Shown here in pieces: positions 1-6,930 of a DNA stretch of 9,888 bases. Made by a program: the position numbers and the translations under genes. This DNA is from Fibrobacter sp. UBA1765 (GTDB taxonomy: Bacteria; Fibrobacterota; Fibrobacteria; Fibrobacterales; Fibrobacteraceae): contig DCGZ01000030.1 of assembly GCA_002314675.1 (NCBI GenBank), positions 1-9,888 of the forward strand, read 5' to 3'. Under the pieces are notes generated by a model. That model saw only the letters and a program-made list of their open reading frames with translations, ran no database searches and was not told where the DNA came from. Numbering within the stretch: position 1 is the stretch's first letter; each line of letters opens with the position of its first letter.

Positions 1-3
1 ACT

Positions 4-76
4 TGTCATTGCGAGGACCCTTAGGTCTGTGGCAATCCACATGTTTCTAGGTTGCCGCGCTGCGCTCGCAAAGACA
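4..76. repeat. Palindromic intergenic repeat (REP-like)
   Basis: The outer arms TGTCATTGCGAG (4-15) and CTCGCAAAGACA (65-76) are inverted repeats with one mismatch. Smaller palindromes sit inside: GACC/GGTC (16-19 and 24-27), TGTGGCAATCCACA (28-41), and GGCAA (32-36) against TTGCC (53-57). Elements with TCATTGCGAG and GTGGCAATCC arms are a familiar kind of dispersed bacterial intergenic repeat. The element lies downstream of the HAD gene, where its folded RNA could help end or protect the minus-strand transcript; that role is inferred. Positions 77-129 hold no gene I can support. Confidence 0.6.
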
Positions 77-129
77 CGGTAAAAAACAGTTTCTGACGAC
101 AGCCTACAGCCGACTGCCAACTGACTTTG

Positions 130-966
130 TCAAGCAATAAACTTTTCTATGACTTCTGCGATGCCGCCGTGGTTGTTGTCGCGCGTGGTAATGTAATCTG
201 CGCAGCTCTTGACTGCGTCGCTGCCGTTTGCCATGGCAACGCCAATGCCAGCGGCCTTTATCATTGGGCTATCGTTTTCTTCATCGCCAACGGCAATCGT
301 ATTTTCGATAGGCTCGTGATAAAATTCAGCCATGAACCTTACGGCTTCGCCCTTGTTCGTGAGCATGTGCGAAAACTCAAGCATTTCTGGCTTGCTAAAG
401 ACATCAAACAATTTGCCTTCTGTAGTCTTTCGCATTTGCGTTCTAAAGTCTTCAAGCCCGGAATGTTCAAACGGAGTAATGACATTCACCTTGATCGGCG
501 GCTTTACGACAACATTAATCGGCTGGTTTACGCCATTAAAATATTCGCGAATATCACGAACCACGACATAATCCATTTTCATGGAAGCGCAGTACGCCTT
601 GAGCTGATCCGTTTCATATTCAGAAACTACAAGATCCCCAGCATACGTATGGGAGTGCATGCCTGCCGCGTGGGCTTCATCCATAATGAACTTTACATCA
701 TCTACAGAAATTCGGCGAGTAAGAATGGGCTTGGCCTTGCCACAATCATAAATCAAACCGCCATTGAAAGTAACAAGGTAAAAGCCAGACTTTAAAAAGC
801 CATACTTTTCGGCAAGCTGCTTGACACTTGTAAGTGGACGGCCAGTCGTCATTATGAACTTGTGACCTGCTGCGATCATCTTTTGAATTGCCTGCATGTC
901 ACAGTCGTTTATGGACTTGTCGTCCATCAAAAGAGTGCCATCCAAATCTGTAAAGAGAAGCTTCAT
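130..966 (-). CDS. Cof-type HAD-IIB family phosphatase
   Basis: This 278-residue protein is a cytoplasmic phosphatase of the haloacid dehalogenase superfamily. All four HAD motifs are visible. Motif I is DLDGT with the nucleophile Asp7 and acid/base Asp9. Motif II is TTGR at about 40-43. Motif III is the lysine in TNKGEA (Lys205). Motif IV is GDEENDSPM at 227-235, with acidic residues for Mg2+. The large segment between motifs II and III is the C2-type cap, and total length is usual for Cof/YidA-like proteins, which typically hydrolyse sugar phosphates or other small phosphoesters. The substrate cannot be read from sequence. The start codon lies 3 nt after the stop of the upstream envelope gene, so the two are probably cotranscribed. 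No strong Shine-Dalgarno is seen, consistent with coupled translation. Confidence 0.93.
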   Translation of the reverse strand: MKLLFTDLDGTLLMDDKSINDCDMQAIQKMIAAGHKFIMTTGRPLTSVKQLAEKYGFLKSGFYLVTFNGGLIYDCGKAKPILTRRISVDDVKFIMDEAHAAGMHSHTYAGDLVVSEYETDQLKAYCASMKMDYVVVRDIREYFNGVNQPINVVVKPPIKVNVITPFEHSGLEDFRTQMRKTTEGKLFDVFSKPEMLEFSHMLTNKGEAVRFMAEFYHEPIENTIAVGDEENDSPMIKAAGIGVAMANGSDAVKSCADYITTRDNNHGGIAEVIEKFIA

Positions 967-969
967 AGA

Positions 970-1935
970 TTACTGCTCTTGCACTGGTTCTTGCGCTGGC
1001 ATTTGTGCAGGCGTTTCTGCAGGTTCTTTCAAAGGCTCTTCGGCAGTCACAGGCTCGGCTGCTTGCGAGGGCTTAACCATTGCAGTATCGGCAGGCAATT
1101 CATGTTTCAGTTCCGGCTTGTTCCACACGCCAAAGTTCACGCGAATCTGCAACTGCAAGCCGCCGATATCCCACTTAGCCTTGCGATCCGCTTCAGACTT
1201 CCCGGTTTCCTTATCGGGTTCATCATACAGCGGAACAATCTTTGCAAACGATTCGTTGGATTCAAGCGAAATACTTGAAAAACCTAAGTCGCCGTAAATC
1301 TTGAAATTTTTCCAGGAGCCAATCAGGTAGCCAAGACTAAAGCCAAAGCCACACCCAAACGGATCGTTCTTTGCCTTCAAATGGCCCCAGCTGGAATAAA
1401 TTTCTGTACCAGGGAGCATCCAGTACCAGCGGGCAGCAACGCTAAAGAGCGACTCGCCCGAAATAGACATAAAACTATTAGAAATCGCCAAGCGATATTC
1501 CAAATAAAGAGGAATCGCCTGCAATGTATAGCTATAACTGTGCGTCTTGTTCAAGCGGTCTGTCAAAACGATTTCTTCGTTGTCGTAGATAAAGCCGACG
1601 CCAGCACTTATAAAATGGTCTTCGAAGGTCTGTATCTGGATACCCGCCGTAATCGGGAACGCCATGTTCACCTTCTGGAACGTCTGCCTAGAAACAGCCA
1701 ACGATTCTTCGTGCGTTCTTGCTTCTTCCCGCAAATCCTTGAAAATACTATCGGTTGCCGTCTGGAACTTTTCGCGATCGTCAAAGCCTAAAAAGGACAT
1801 TCCCGGCTGCACGAACACAGAAAGTATGGCGCGATCATGCTCGATTTTTTCATCGTCATCTTCAGCAAAGGAAAGAACCGCAAAAGACAAAATGAAAAGC
1901 AAAACAAGCTGCATGCAAATCCATTTCGTCTTCAT
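970..1935 (-). CDS. Secreted, probable outer-membrane beta-barrel protein with Pro/Glu-rich tail
   Basis: This 321-residue protein begins with a Sec signal peptide: a basic start (MKTK), a hydrophobic core to about residue 22, and likely cleavage after SFA (24) before an acidic EDDDEK stretch. Residues 95-270 contain several runs of alternating polar and hydrophobic residues rich in Gly, Tyr and Phe (for example around 107-117, 133-148, 154-172, 193-205, 213-225 and 257-269), as expected for membrane beta-strands. A charged helical-looking segment lies at 52-85. After the last strand, residues about 280-321 form a Pro/Glu/Ala/Gln-rich tail, probably unstructured. I do not recognise a specific family. 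It lies 50 nt downstream of the BamD-like gene and 3 nt upstream of the HAD gene, which suggests an operon. No clear ribosome binding site precedes the ATG. Confidence 0.75.
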   Translation of the reverse strand: MKTKWICMQLVLLFILSFAVLSFAEDDDEKIEHDRAILSVFVQPGMSFLGFDDREKFQTATDSIFKDLREEARTHEESLAVSRQTFQKVNMAFPITAGIQIQTFEDHFISAGVGFIYDNEEIVLTDRLNKTHSYSYTLQAIPLYLEYRLAISNSFMSISGESLFSVAARWYWMLPGTEIYSSWGHLKAKNDPFGCGFGFSLGYLIGSWKNFKIYGDLGFSSISLESNESFAKIVPLYDEPDKETGKSEADRKAKWDIGGLQLQIRVNFGVWNKPELKHELPADTAMVKPSQAAEPVTAEEPLKEPAETPAQMPAQEPVQEQ

Positions 1936-1958
1936 TTCACAATTCCGTTTTAACCAAC

Positions 1959-1984
1959 AATTCTGAATTCTTAATTCTGAATTA
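1959..1984. repeat. Tandem near-palindrome AATTCTGAATT
   Basis: The 11-mer AATTCTGAATT occurs at 1959-1969 and again at 1973-1983, separated by CTT. Each copy is an odd-centred palindrome (AATTC-N-GAATT), so the stretch could fold or bind a dimeric protein. It fills most of the 50-nt gap between the BamD-like gene and the next gene of the same run. No U-run follows it in the minus direction, so it does not look like a terminator. Confidence 0.55.
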
Positions 1985-1985
1985 T

Positions 1986-2846
1986 CTACATCATTTCCTT
2001 GGCTTCGGTCTTTTGCTGATGGATCTTCTTCTGTTCCTTCAACACGCGCTTTTCGTACTTCTTTTCGGCCTTGTCAATTTTTGCTTCGGCCTTGTCGATT
2101 TTTTTAGCAAAGTCTTCCGGGTCTACATCGCGCGGCGGCAAATTCCTGGCCTGTTCCAAAAATTCACGAGCCTGGCCAAACTGGTCAAGTTCGGTGTAGC
2201 TCAGGGCGATCAAGAAATACGCTTCGCTACGGCGCTTCGAAAACGGGAACACTTCCAGGAATTCCTTAAGGTAAATGACCGTTGCCTGCGGATGGTCCAT
2301 CTTGTAATAGAGCAAGGCGGTCTGGTATTCGCGCTCTGCCAGGCGTTCCGTCAAAAGCCCACGGTAATAATTTACGGAATCGATCAGCGGAGATTCCGGG
2401 TAGTTTGAAATATAGCGTTCAAAGTCCTTCATTGCCACGTTGGTATTGGTTTCGTCACGGGCAACGTGATACTCCATGTTGAACGAGCAAATAGCCTTGC
2501 GGAATTCCGCAGTTTCAATGTACGGCGAACCAGGGAAATTCAAGACAAAGCTTGCGTATTCGCCACGGGCTTCAATCCATTCTTCAAGATTAAAGTGGGA
2601 TTCAGCCAAAAGGAACTGAGCCTGTTCCATGTAACCAGTACCAGCACAAATGGTAAGGATTTCTTCGAGAGGTTCCTTTACACGGCCAAACTTGCCGTCC
2701 TTGAACTTGGCTTCGGCCTTTTCATAGCGTTCCTTACACATGGCAAGGCGGCTTGCATCGCCGTCACCATAATGGGAACTAGAACATGCTGCCAAAAGCA
2801 TGAACGGAACAACAGCCAGAAACTTGAGCGTCTTAAAAAAATGCAT
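1986..2846 (-). CDS. bamD: BamD-like outer-membrane assembly lipoprotein (TPR)
   Basis: This 286-residue protein has a lipoprotein signal peptide ending in LLAAC, with the acylated cysteine at residue 21. The mature part is a series of TPR-like helical pairs. The central stretch is typical of BamD/YfiO: an A-x-Y-x-x-F-x-x-x-F-P-x-S-P-Y block around 97-109, an ARDETNT segment at 129-135, then DFERYISNYPESP (141-153), corresponding to the E. coli region with DRD and later YPNS. Further TPR pairs cover about 172-235. Residues 245-286 form a Lys/Glu-rich coiled-coil-like extension. BamD is the essential lipoprotein partner of BamA in inserting beta-barrels into the outer membrane. The next gene encodes a probable outer-membrane barrel, which fits. 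A TATAAA box (2864-2859, minus) lies 12 nt before the ATG; no Shine-Dalgarno is visible. Confidence 0.85.
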   Translation of the reverse strand: MHFFKTLKFLAVVPFMLLAACSSSHYGDGDASRLAMCKERYEKAEAKFKDGKFGRVKEPLEEILTICAGTGYMEQAQFLLAESHFNLEEWIEARGEYASFVLNFPGSPYIETAEFRKAICSFNMEYHVARDETNTNVAMKDFERYISNYPESPLIDSVNYYRGLLTERLAEREYQTALLYYKMDHPQATVIYLKEFLEVFPFSKRRSEAYFLIALSYTELDQFGQAREFLEQARNLPPRDVDPEDFAKKIDKAEAKIDKAEKKYEKRVLKEQKKIHQQKTEAKEMM

Positions 2847-2930
2847 TGAACAATCTTGTTTATATTTTTAACTTGTAGGGCAAACCCGAATTTTGGACAT
2901 AAAAGTAAAAAATTAACGCAAACAAAAACA
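2847..2930. promoter_or_regulatory. Divergent promoter region between bamD-like and lptF/G-like genes
   Basis: These 84 nt separate two divergent envelope genes, so both promoters must lie here or overlap the coding ends. The stretch is A/T-rich. On the minus strand TATAAA (2864-2859) could be a -10 box giving a very short leader. On the plus strand no convincing -35/-10 pair was found; TTGGAC at 2893-2898 is the best -35 candidate. Neither start has a Shine-Dalgarno. Confidence 0.4.
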
Positions 2931-4331
2931 ATGATTCTAGCAAGGTATATCCTAAAAGAGCATATTGGGCCGTTCATTTCGGCCATTTGCGTCATTACTT
3001 TTTTGTTCGTAGTCGACTTTCTCGTAAAAATTCTTGACAACGTGCTCTCCAAGGGCATTCCGATTGAAACGGTCATCGAGGTCTTTGTATTAAACCTTGC
3101 ATGGATGCTTTCGCTTTCGATCCCGATGGCGGTGCTTGTTTCTAGCCTTATGGCATTCGGAAGGCTTTCGGGCGACCAGGAAATCACGGCAATCAAGGCG
3201 GCTGGTATTTCGCCGTTTACGCTGATGCGCCCGGTGCTGCTTGTTTCACTGCTCATTTCGGAGCTGCTCGTTCTTTTTAACAACTGGGTACTGCCAGAGG
3301 CAAACCACCGCAGCGTGGAGCTCATGGCAGCGATTTCAAGGAAGCAGCCTACAGCATTCATTGACGCCGGAAGGCTCATAACCCAGTTCCCGGGAGTTCA
3401 GCTTTGGGTCAATAGAATAGACCCTTCTACAGGCAGGCTTTACGGGGTTCAATTCTTTGAAATACAAAAGAAGGGGCCGCCACGATTCGTTTACGCGGAC
3501 AGCGCAGAAATGCACTACGCAGACGGCGGTGCAACACTCCTGTTTACGCTCCTTAGTGGCGAAAACCACGCCGTAGACGCAGACTCCCCCGCCAATTACT
3601 TTAGAATCCGCTTTTCATCGCAAGAGCTTTCGATGGCAAATGTCGATGACCGCATGGAACGCAAGTCAAGGTCGTACCGCAGCGACCGCGAAATGCCCGT
3701 AGACATGATGCTTGACGTGGTAAACAGCGCAGATTCGGCGTACAAGGCCTTAAGCGCAACTTACGACACGACGCTTTTTGCAAGCCTGTTAAAATTGCAG
3801 GCGGCAATCAGGGGCGACTCCATAGTGCCAGATTCCGTCAAGGCTCCGGAGCAGGATTCCGCCAAGGCTTTCAAGGCGTTGCAGCGAGTAAGAATCACGG
3901 AGCGAAACGACGAGCGAACCATTAAAAATGCAAACGCAAGGCTTGACGGCGAAGTAAAGCGCAAGGCGCAATACCTTGTAGAAATCCACAAAAAATTCAG
4001 CACCTCATTTGCGTGCTTCATCTTTATTTTGATAGGCGCTCCTCTTGGAATCATGGCCCGAAAGGGCGGTATCGGCACAGGCATCATCTACAGCATAGCA
4101 TTCTTTGTCATTTACTGGGTAAGCCTAATCGGTGGCGAAAACCTTGCAGACAGGCTTGTAGTGCCCCCGGAAGCTGCCATGTGGTTTTCGAACGTTGTCA
4201 TCGGGATATTCGGCCTGTTCATTACATGGAAAATGCTCCGGGACCGTTACAGCGGAGATTCCAAGATCAAGAACCTGATTAGAAAGATTCGTGAAAAGAT
4301 TCCGTTCTTAAAAAAGAAGGCGAAGGCTTAA
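2931..4331 (+). CDS. LptF/LptG family lipopolysaccharide export permease
   Basis: This 466-residue inner-membrane protein matches LptF/LptG, the transmembrane half of the LptB2FG ABC transporter that extracts lipopolysaccharide and passes it to LptC/LptA. Three hydrophobic segments come first (about 11-35, 52-76, 100-120), then a periplasmic beta-rich domain (about 140-240), then three more segments (about 356-376, 382-402, 414-434). The family-typical APLGIMARKGG (370-380), followed by GTGIIYS, sits at the TM4/TM5 junction. A charged, helix-rich insert at about 240-350 makes it roughly 100 residues longer than the E. coli proteins. The lysine-rich C-terminus is cytoplasmic. I chose ATG 2931 because the family begins with an ARYILKEH-like motif; an in-frame ATG at 2856 would add 25 residues with no family resemblance. 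LptF and LptG cannot be told apart here. Confidence 0.92.
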   Translation: MILARYILKEHIGPFISAICVITFLFVVDFLVKILDNVLSKGIPIETVIEVFVLNLAWMLSLSIPMAVLVSSLMAFGRLSGDQEITAIKAAGISPFTLMRPVLLVSLLISELLVLFNNWVLPEANHRSVELMAAISRKQPTAFIDAGRLITQFPGVQLWVNRIDPSTGRLYGVQFFEIQKKGPPRFVYADSAEMHYADGGATLLFTLLSGENHAVDADSPANYFRIRFSSQELSMANVDDRMERKSRSYRSDREMPVDMMLDVVNSADSAYKALSATYDTTLFASLLKLQAAIRGDSIVPDSVKAPEQDSAKAFKALQRVRITERNDERTIKNANARLDGEVKRKAQYLVEIHKKFSTSFACFIFILIGAPLGIMARKGGIGTGIIYSIAFFVIYWVSLIGGENLADRLVVPPEAAMWFSNVVIGIFGLFITWKMLRDRYSGDSKIKNLIRKIREKIPFLKKKAKA

Positions 4332-4360
4332 TCAAAAGCGGCACTGGTTACCGAAAGATG

Positions 4361-4390
4361 AAAAAGGAAGCCCTGATGGACTTCCTTTTT
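4361..4390. terminator. Bidirectional intrinsic terminator (copy 1)
   Basis: AAAAAGGAAG (4361-4370) and CTTCCTTTTT (4381-4390) form a perfect 10-bp stem around a 10-nt loop, CCCTGATGGA. The A-run on one side and T-run on the other let it work in both directions. It sits between the convergent LptF/G-like gene and lipoprotein copy A. An almost identical hairpin with nearly the same loop is at 6847-6878. Confidence 0.85.
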
Positions 4391-4418
4391 TGACGAGCTA
4401 GAAAGTTGTTTGATGTTT

Positions 4419-5096
4419 TTAGTATGAGGGAGTGTTATTAGGGCATCCAGAAAAATCTGGATTCTGCTTACAGAGCTCAACAAGCTTAACGACGTCGCAT
4501 GCAGGATGACCGGGATACGACCTGCAAAGCTTGGAGCATGCTTCTTGATTATACTCTTCTATGCAAAATGTTTCATAATACCTTGGATAGAAGCCGCTTT
4601 TGTTTTCCGGTGCCACATCCGGGTCCGTCATATCAATGTCATTCATGATTGAACCCGCTTTGCATTCTTTTTCCATCAAAGTTTTCAAGGACTCAAAAGT
4701 CATTGTCTTTGGCTGGTAGCTGATTTCAACATAGTCGCCACAGGTCACTTCCTGTTCATCAGTCTTATTTGCCTTGGCTTCTTCACAGACTTTTTCTACG
4801 TCTTCGTACAATTCTAATATTTTGGGATTTGCGAAACTTGCCACTTCCATGGCGCTGTCTGGTCCCTCGAATGCATAGCCAAGTATGGTGGTTGAATCTT
4901 TGTCAGATAAGCAGAGGTAGCCACCGACGCCTTCGTGTGCCCAGTCGCTGCTGCTAGATTCAGCTACAACGCTGCTGCTAGATTCTGCGGCAACGCTGCT
5001 GGAGGATTCTGCGGCGTCATTAGCGGAGCTGCTGTCGTCGCCACAGGCGGTAAACATTGCTGCGCATGCAAACGCTGGAATTAAAAGCTTTTTCAT
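4419..5096 (-). CDS. Ser-rich four-cysteine lipoprotein, copy A
   Basis: This 225-residue lipoprotein has a signal peptide MKKLLIPAFACAAMFTAC with the lipid-bearing cysteine at 18, followed by GDDSSS. Three 8-residue units ending in AESSSS (27-50) form a flexible linker. A globular domain follows, containing EGPDSAMEV (77-85), PKTMTFESLK (129-138) and DPDVAPEN (158-165). Four cysteines at 62, 104, 119 and 145 are kept in all three copies in this window. The C-terminal part (166-225) has six more cysteines and is peculiar to this copy, ending in GCPNNTPSY. I know no function for the family; it is likely periplasmic or surface-exposed. The start is set at MKKLL because TGAGG lies 6 nt before it, although an in-frame ATG exists 12 nt upstream. 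It follows the AAA/nuclease gene by 27 nt, so cotranscription is likely. Confidence 0.85.
   Translation of the reverse strand: MKKLLIPAFACAAMFTACGDDSSSANDAAESSSSVAAESSSSVVAESSSSDWAHEGVGGYLCLSDKDSTTILGYAFEGPDSAMEVASFANPKILELYEDVEKVCEEAKANKTDEQEVTCGDYVEISYQPKTMTFESLKTLMEKECKAGSIMNDIDMTDPDVAPENKSGFYPRYYETFCIEEYNQEACSKLCRSYPGHPACDVVKLVELCKQNPDFSGCPNNTPSY
4739..4807. repeat. 69-nt perfect repeat shared with lipoprotein copy B
   Basis: Positions 4739-4807 are identical base for base to 7201-7269. The tract encodes the segment from the third conserved cysteine back to the second (DVEKVCEEAKANKTDEQEVTC region). Flanking parts of the two genes are clearly more diverged, which suggests recent copying or gene conversion over this patch. 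Confidence 0.85.
4947..5018 (-). repeat. Tandem 24-nt units coding the AESSSS linker
   Basis: Three consecutive 24-nt units encode DAAESSSS, VAAESSSS and VVAESSSS. Lipoprotein copy B has three units (one of seven codons) and copy C has two, so the array varies in length between paralogues, as expected for slippage or unequal recombination in a linker. Confidence 0.75.
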
Positions 5097-5102
5097 GTTA
5101 TG

Positions 5103-5107
5103 CCTCA
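5103..5107 (-). promoter_or_regulatory. Ribosome binding site of lipoprotein copy A
   Basis: TGAGG on the minus strand (5107-5103) lies 6 nt before the ATG at 5096. Copies B and C have GGAG at the same distance (7559-7556 and 9655-9652). This fixes MKKLL/MNKLL as the start in all three and argues against the in-frame ATG 12 nt upstream. Confidence 0.7.
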
Positions 5108-5144
5108 TTAAAATAAAGTTTTCTTACACAATCTTCCATTCGCC
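5106..5144. repeat. 39-nt conserved nuclease/lipoprotein junction (copy A)
   Basis: This stretch, from just upstream of the lipoprotein ribosome binding site through the stop codon and last codons of the nuclease gene, is identical to 9655-9693. It shows that the two genes were duplicated together as a unit. Orphan copy B keeps only the lipoprotein-side part (about 7559-7575). Confidence 0.8.
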
Positions 5145-6707
5145 AATGGTGCGTTTTTCGGCATCAAAGGCGACGCCGATCTTGAACAACTTTTTCGGCG
5201 AACCATCTGCTTTTTTTGTAACCGTGTAAGGCACCAAATAGCCCTTGTCGTCAATTTGCCTAAGAGCATCTTCGGCAGTGCCGTTTGCGTCGAGCTTGAA
5301 CTCGAAAACATAAACAGCGTCGGCAGTTTCTACAACGGCGTCTGCGCGGCCTGCGGCAGAACATTCTTCTGTGCGAACGAGGTAAGGCGTGCACAACTTG
5401 AAAATCAAAAAGAACAAGGTCTTGTAATGGTTTTCGTCCTGGCGTTCCGCATTGTAAGGGACGCTGCTAAAGAACGCGCGCATCTGATTCAAAGCACCGT
5501 CAAGATCCCCCGCCTCAAGGGTATCCGCAAAACGCATTAGAAAAGTATCGTTCGTCACTTTGTCAGGAGTTGCATAAAATTCCATAAGGCCGTCGCAAAA
5601 GCCAGAACGCACTTCATCATTCGGAAAGGCAAGCACATAGCGATTTCCAGTTCTAACAGCCTTTATAGTCAAATACCCGCTCTGGTAAAGCATGGGAATC
5701 GGATTCGTGGCAGTTTCTGTTGGCGCATCGAACATACCAAGCGTCGCAGGGAACCCCACATTGAATGTTTCCGGATCCATCTTGAACTTGCTCACAAGCT
5801 TTGTCAAAACGGTCGGTGTACCAGTGGCAAACCAATAGTTTGCCAGCTTTAGTTCGCTCAAGGAATTTATCAAGCTGAACGGATTGTAAATGTCCGGGGA
5901 GTTCTCGCTGAAATGGTAGCCGTCATACTGGCGTTGTAAACCAGCGACAGCCTCATCGTAGGTCATTCCCTGCTTGTCTGCAAGAGCCTGGATTTCAGGC
6001 TGCATTTGCGTTAGCAGTTCTTCCTTGGTGATGCCACAAATAGCAGCGTAGTCATCGAGCATCGTGATGACTTTCAGGTTGTTCAATTCGCTAAAGATGC
6101 TGAGCTGGCTGAACTTGCTAATGCCCGTGAGGAACACGAATCGGAGGATGCCGCCAAGCGCCTTGAGGGGTGCGTAAAGGTCACGCATTGTATTGCGAAC
6201 TTTTTCAAGCTGTTCAGCGTTGTGCATGGCCTCTAGCACGGGCGCGTCATATTCGTCAATGAGCACTACAACATGTTCGGCGGTCTGTTCATTGGCCGCA
6301 CGGATCAACGCAGAAAGGCGACTTCCCCACGCCTGGTTTGTCTTGTCGTTTTTGATTCCGTAACGCTTTTCATAAGGCTCAAAGATATCATTCATGTTGG
6401 AAGCAAAGACTTCTGCGTCCAGCTTTTTCACCGTGCTCATGTCGAGCCGAATGACCGGGTATTTTTTCCACTCGGTCTCGAGGCGTTCCATGGCAAGGCC
6501 CGCGAACAAATCCTTACGGCCCTCGAAATAATATTGCAGAGTGCTGATTAAAAGGGATTTTCCAAAACGGCGCGGACGGCTGAGAAAGTAATAACGATCA
6601 GACTGGACCAACTTGTAAATCAAGTCAGTCTTGTCAACATAATACTTGCCATCTTCTCTAAGAATGGCAAAATCCTGAACACCAGTTGGAAATCTTTTGA
6701 GAGCCAT
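5124..6707 (-). CDS. AAA-ATPase-like / PD-(D/E)XK nuclease fusion protein
   Basis: This 527-residue cytoplasmic protein has the architecture of the AAA-ATPase-like family (PF09820) joined to a C-terminal PD-(D/E)XK nuclease domain (PF08011, formerly DUF1703). N-terminal family marks include FPTGVQDFAILREDGKYYVD (6-25). The Walker A-like loop is RPRRFGKSL (44-52, Lys50). Walker B is VVVLIDEYD (146-154, Asp151/Glu152). TGISKFSQLSIFSEL (194-208) is another family block. The nuclease core appears intact: GRAD (Asp456), FEFK (Glu469, Lys471), and QIDDKGY (484-490). Length is normal. The family is often multicopy in anaerobes of the gut and rumen, but its biological role is not established. A TATATT box ends 6 nt before the ATG, suggesting a leaderless transcript. 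Lipoprotein copy A follows after 27 nt. A second copy starts beyond the right edge. Confidence 0.9.
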   Translation of the reverse strand: MALKRFPTGVQDFAILREDGKYYVDKTDLIYKLVQSDRYYFLSRPRRFGKSLLISTLQYYFEGRKDLFAGLAMERLETEWKKYPVIRLDMSTVKKLDAEVFASNMNDIFEPYEKRYGIKNDKTNQAWGSRLSALIRAANEQTAEHVVVLIDEYDAPVLEAMHNAEQLEKVRNTMRDLYAPLKALGGILRFVFLTGISKFSQLSIFSELNNLKVITMLDDYAAICGITKEELLTQMQPEIQALADKQGMTYDEAVAGLQRQYDGYHFSENSPDIYNPFSLINSLSELKLANYWFATGTPTVLTKLVSKFKMDPETFNVGFPATLGMFDAPTETATNPIPMLYQSGYLTIKAVRTGNRYVLAFPNDEVRSGFCDGLMEFYATPDKVTNDTFLMRFADTLEAGDLDGALNQMRAFFSSVPYNAERQDENHYKTLFFLIFKLCTPYLVRTEECSAAGRADAVVETADAVYVFEFKLDANGTAEDALRQIDDKGYLVPYTVTKKADGSPKKLFKIGVAFDAEKRTIGEWKIV

Positions 6708-6713
6708 GCTACT

Positions 6714-6719
6714 AATATA
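6714..6719 (-). promoter_or_regulatory. Candidate -10 box, leaderless start of the AAA/nuclease gene
   Basis: TATATT reads on the minus strand from 6719 to 6714, leaving only 6 nt before the ATG at 6707. If used, transcription would begin at or next to the start codon. No Shine-Dalgarno is present, which agrees with this, but I see no good -35 element upstream, so the call is tentative. Confidence 0.3.
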
Positions 6720-6846
6720 GCATTCATTCGATTCTTTTTTTACATCATTTAGTCAAAAGCTTCTCTTTGAGGCCGAGTTTAGATGCCTAGCCAATTTGAT
6801 ACTTAGGACAGACTTCTGCAGTATTTATTATTCACTGTAAAATAAC

Positions 6847-6878
6847 AAAAAAGGAAGCTCTGATGGACTTCCTTTTTT
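6847..6878. terminator. Bidirectional intrinsic terminator (copy 2)
   Basis: AAAAAAGGAAG (6847-6857) and CTTCCTTTTTT (6868-6878) form a perfect 11-bp stem around CTCTGATGGA. Stem and loop match the hairpin at 4361-4390 except for one loop base and one extra stem pair. At 4361 the hairpin follows lipoprotein copy A; here it lies about 115 nt beyond the end of copy B, after another hairpin. Confidence 0.8.
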
Positions 6879-6930
6879 CTTAAAACAGAATGTTTTTTTG
6901 AGGGCATGGTATCTCCTTTTTTTAAAACAA

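Noticed and set aside
127..795. Open plus-strand frame of 222 codons opposite the HAD gene
   Set aside because: The minus strand carries all four HAD catalytic motifs; the plus frame has no recognisable protein character and is a shadow.
2856..2930. Upstream ATG that would extend the LptF/LptG-like protein by 25 residues
   Set aside because: The extension has no family resemblance and would overlap the divergent promoter region; the family N-terminus begins at 2931.
4947..5018. Linker repeats as a CRISPR-like array
   Set aside because: The units are contiguous, in frame and coding, without spacers.
4419..6707. Toxin-antitoxin interpretation of the nuclease/lipoprotein pair
   Set aside because: One partner is a 527-residue ATPase-nuclease and the other an exported lipoprotein in a different compartment, so direct neutralisation is unlikely; nothing in the sequence supports it.
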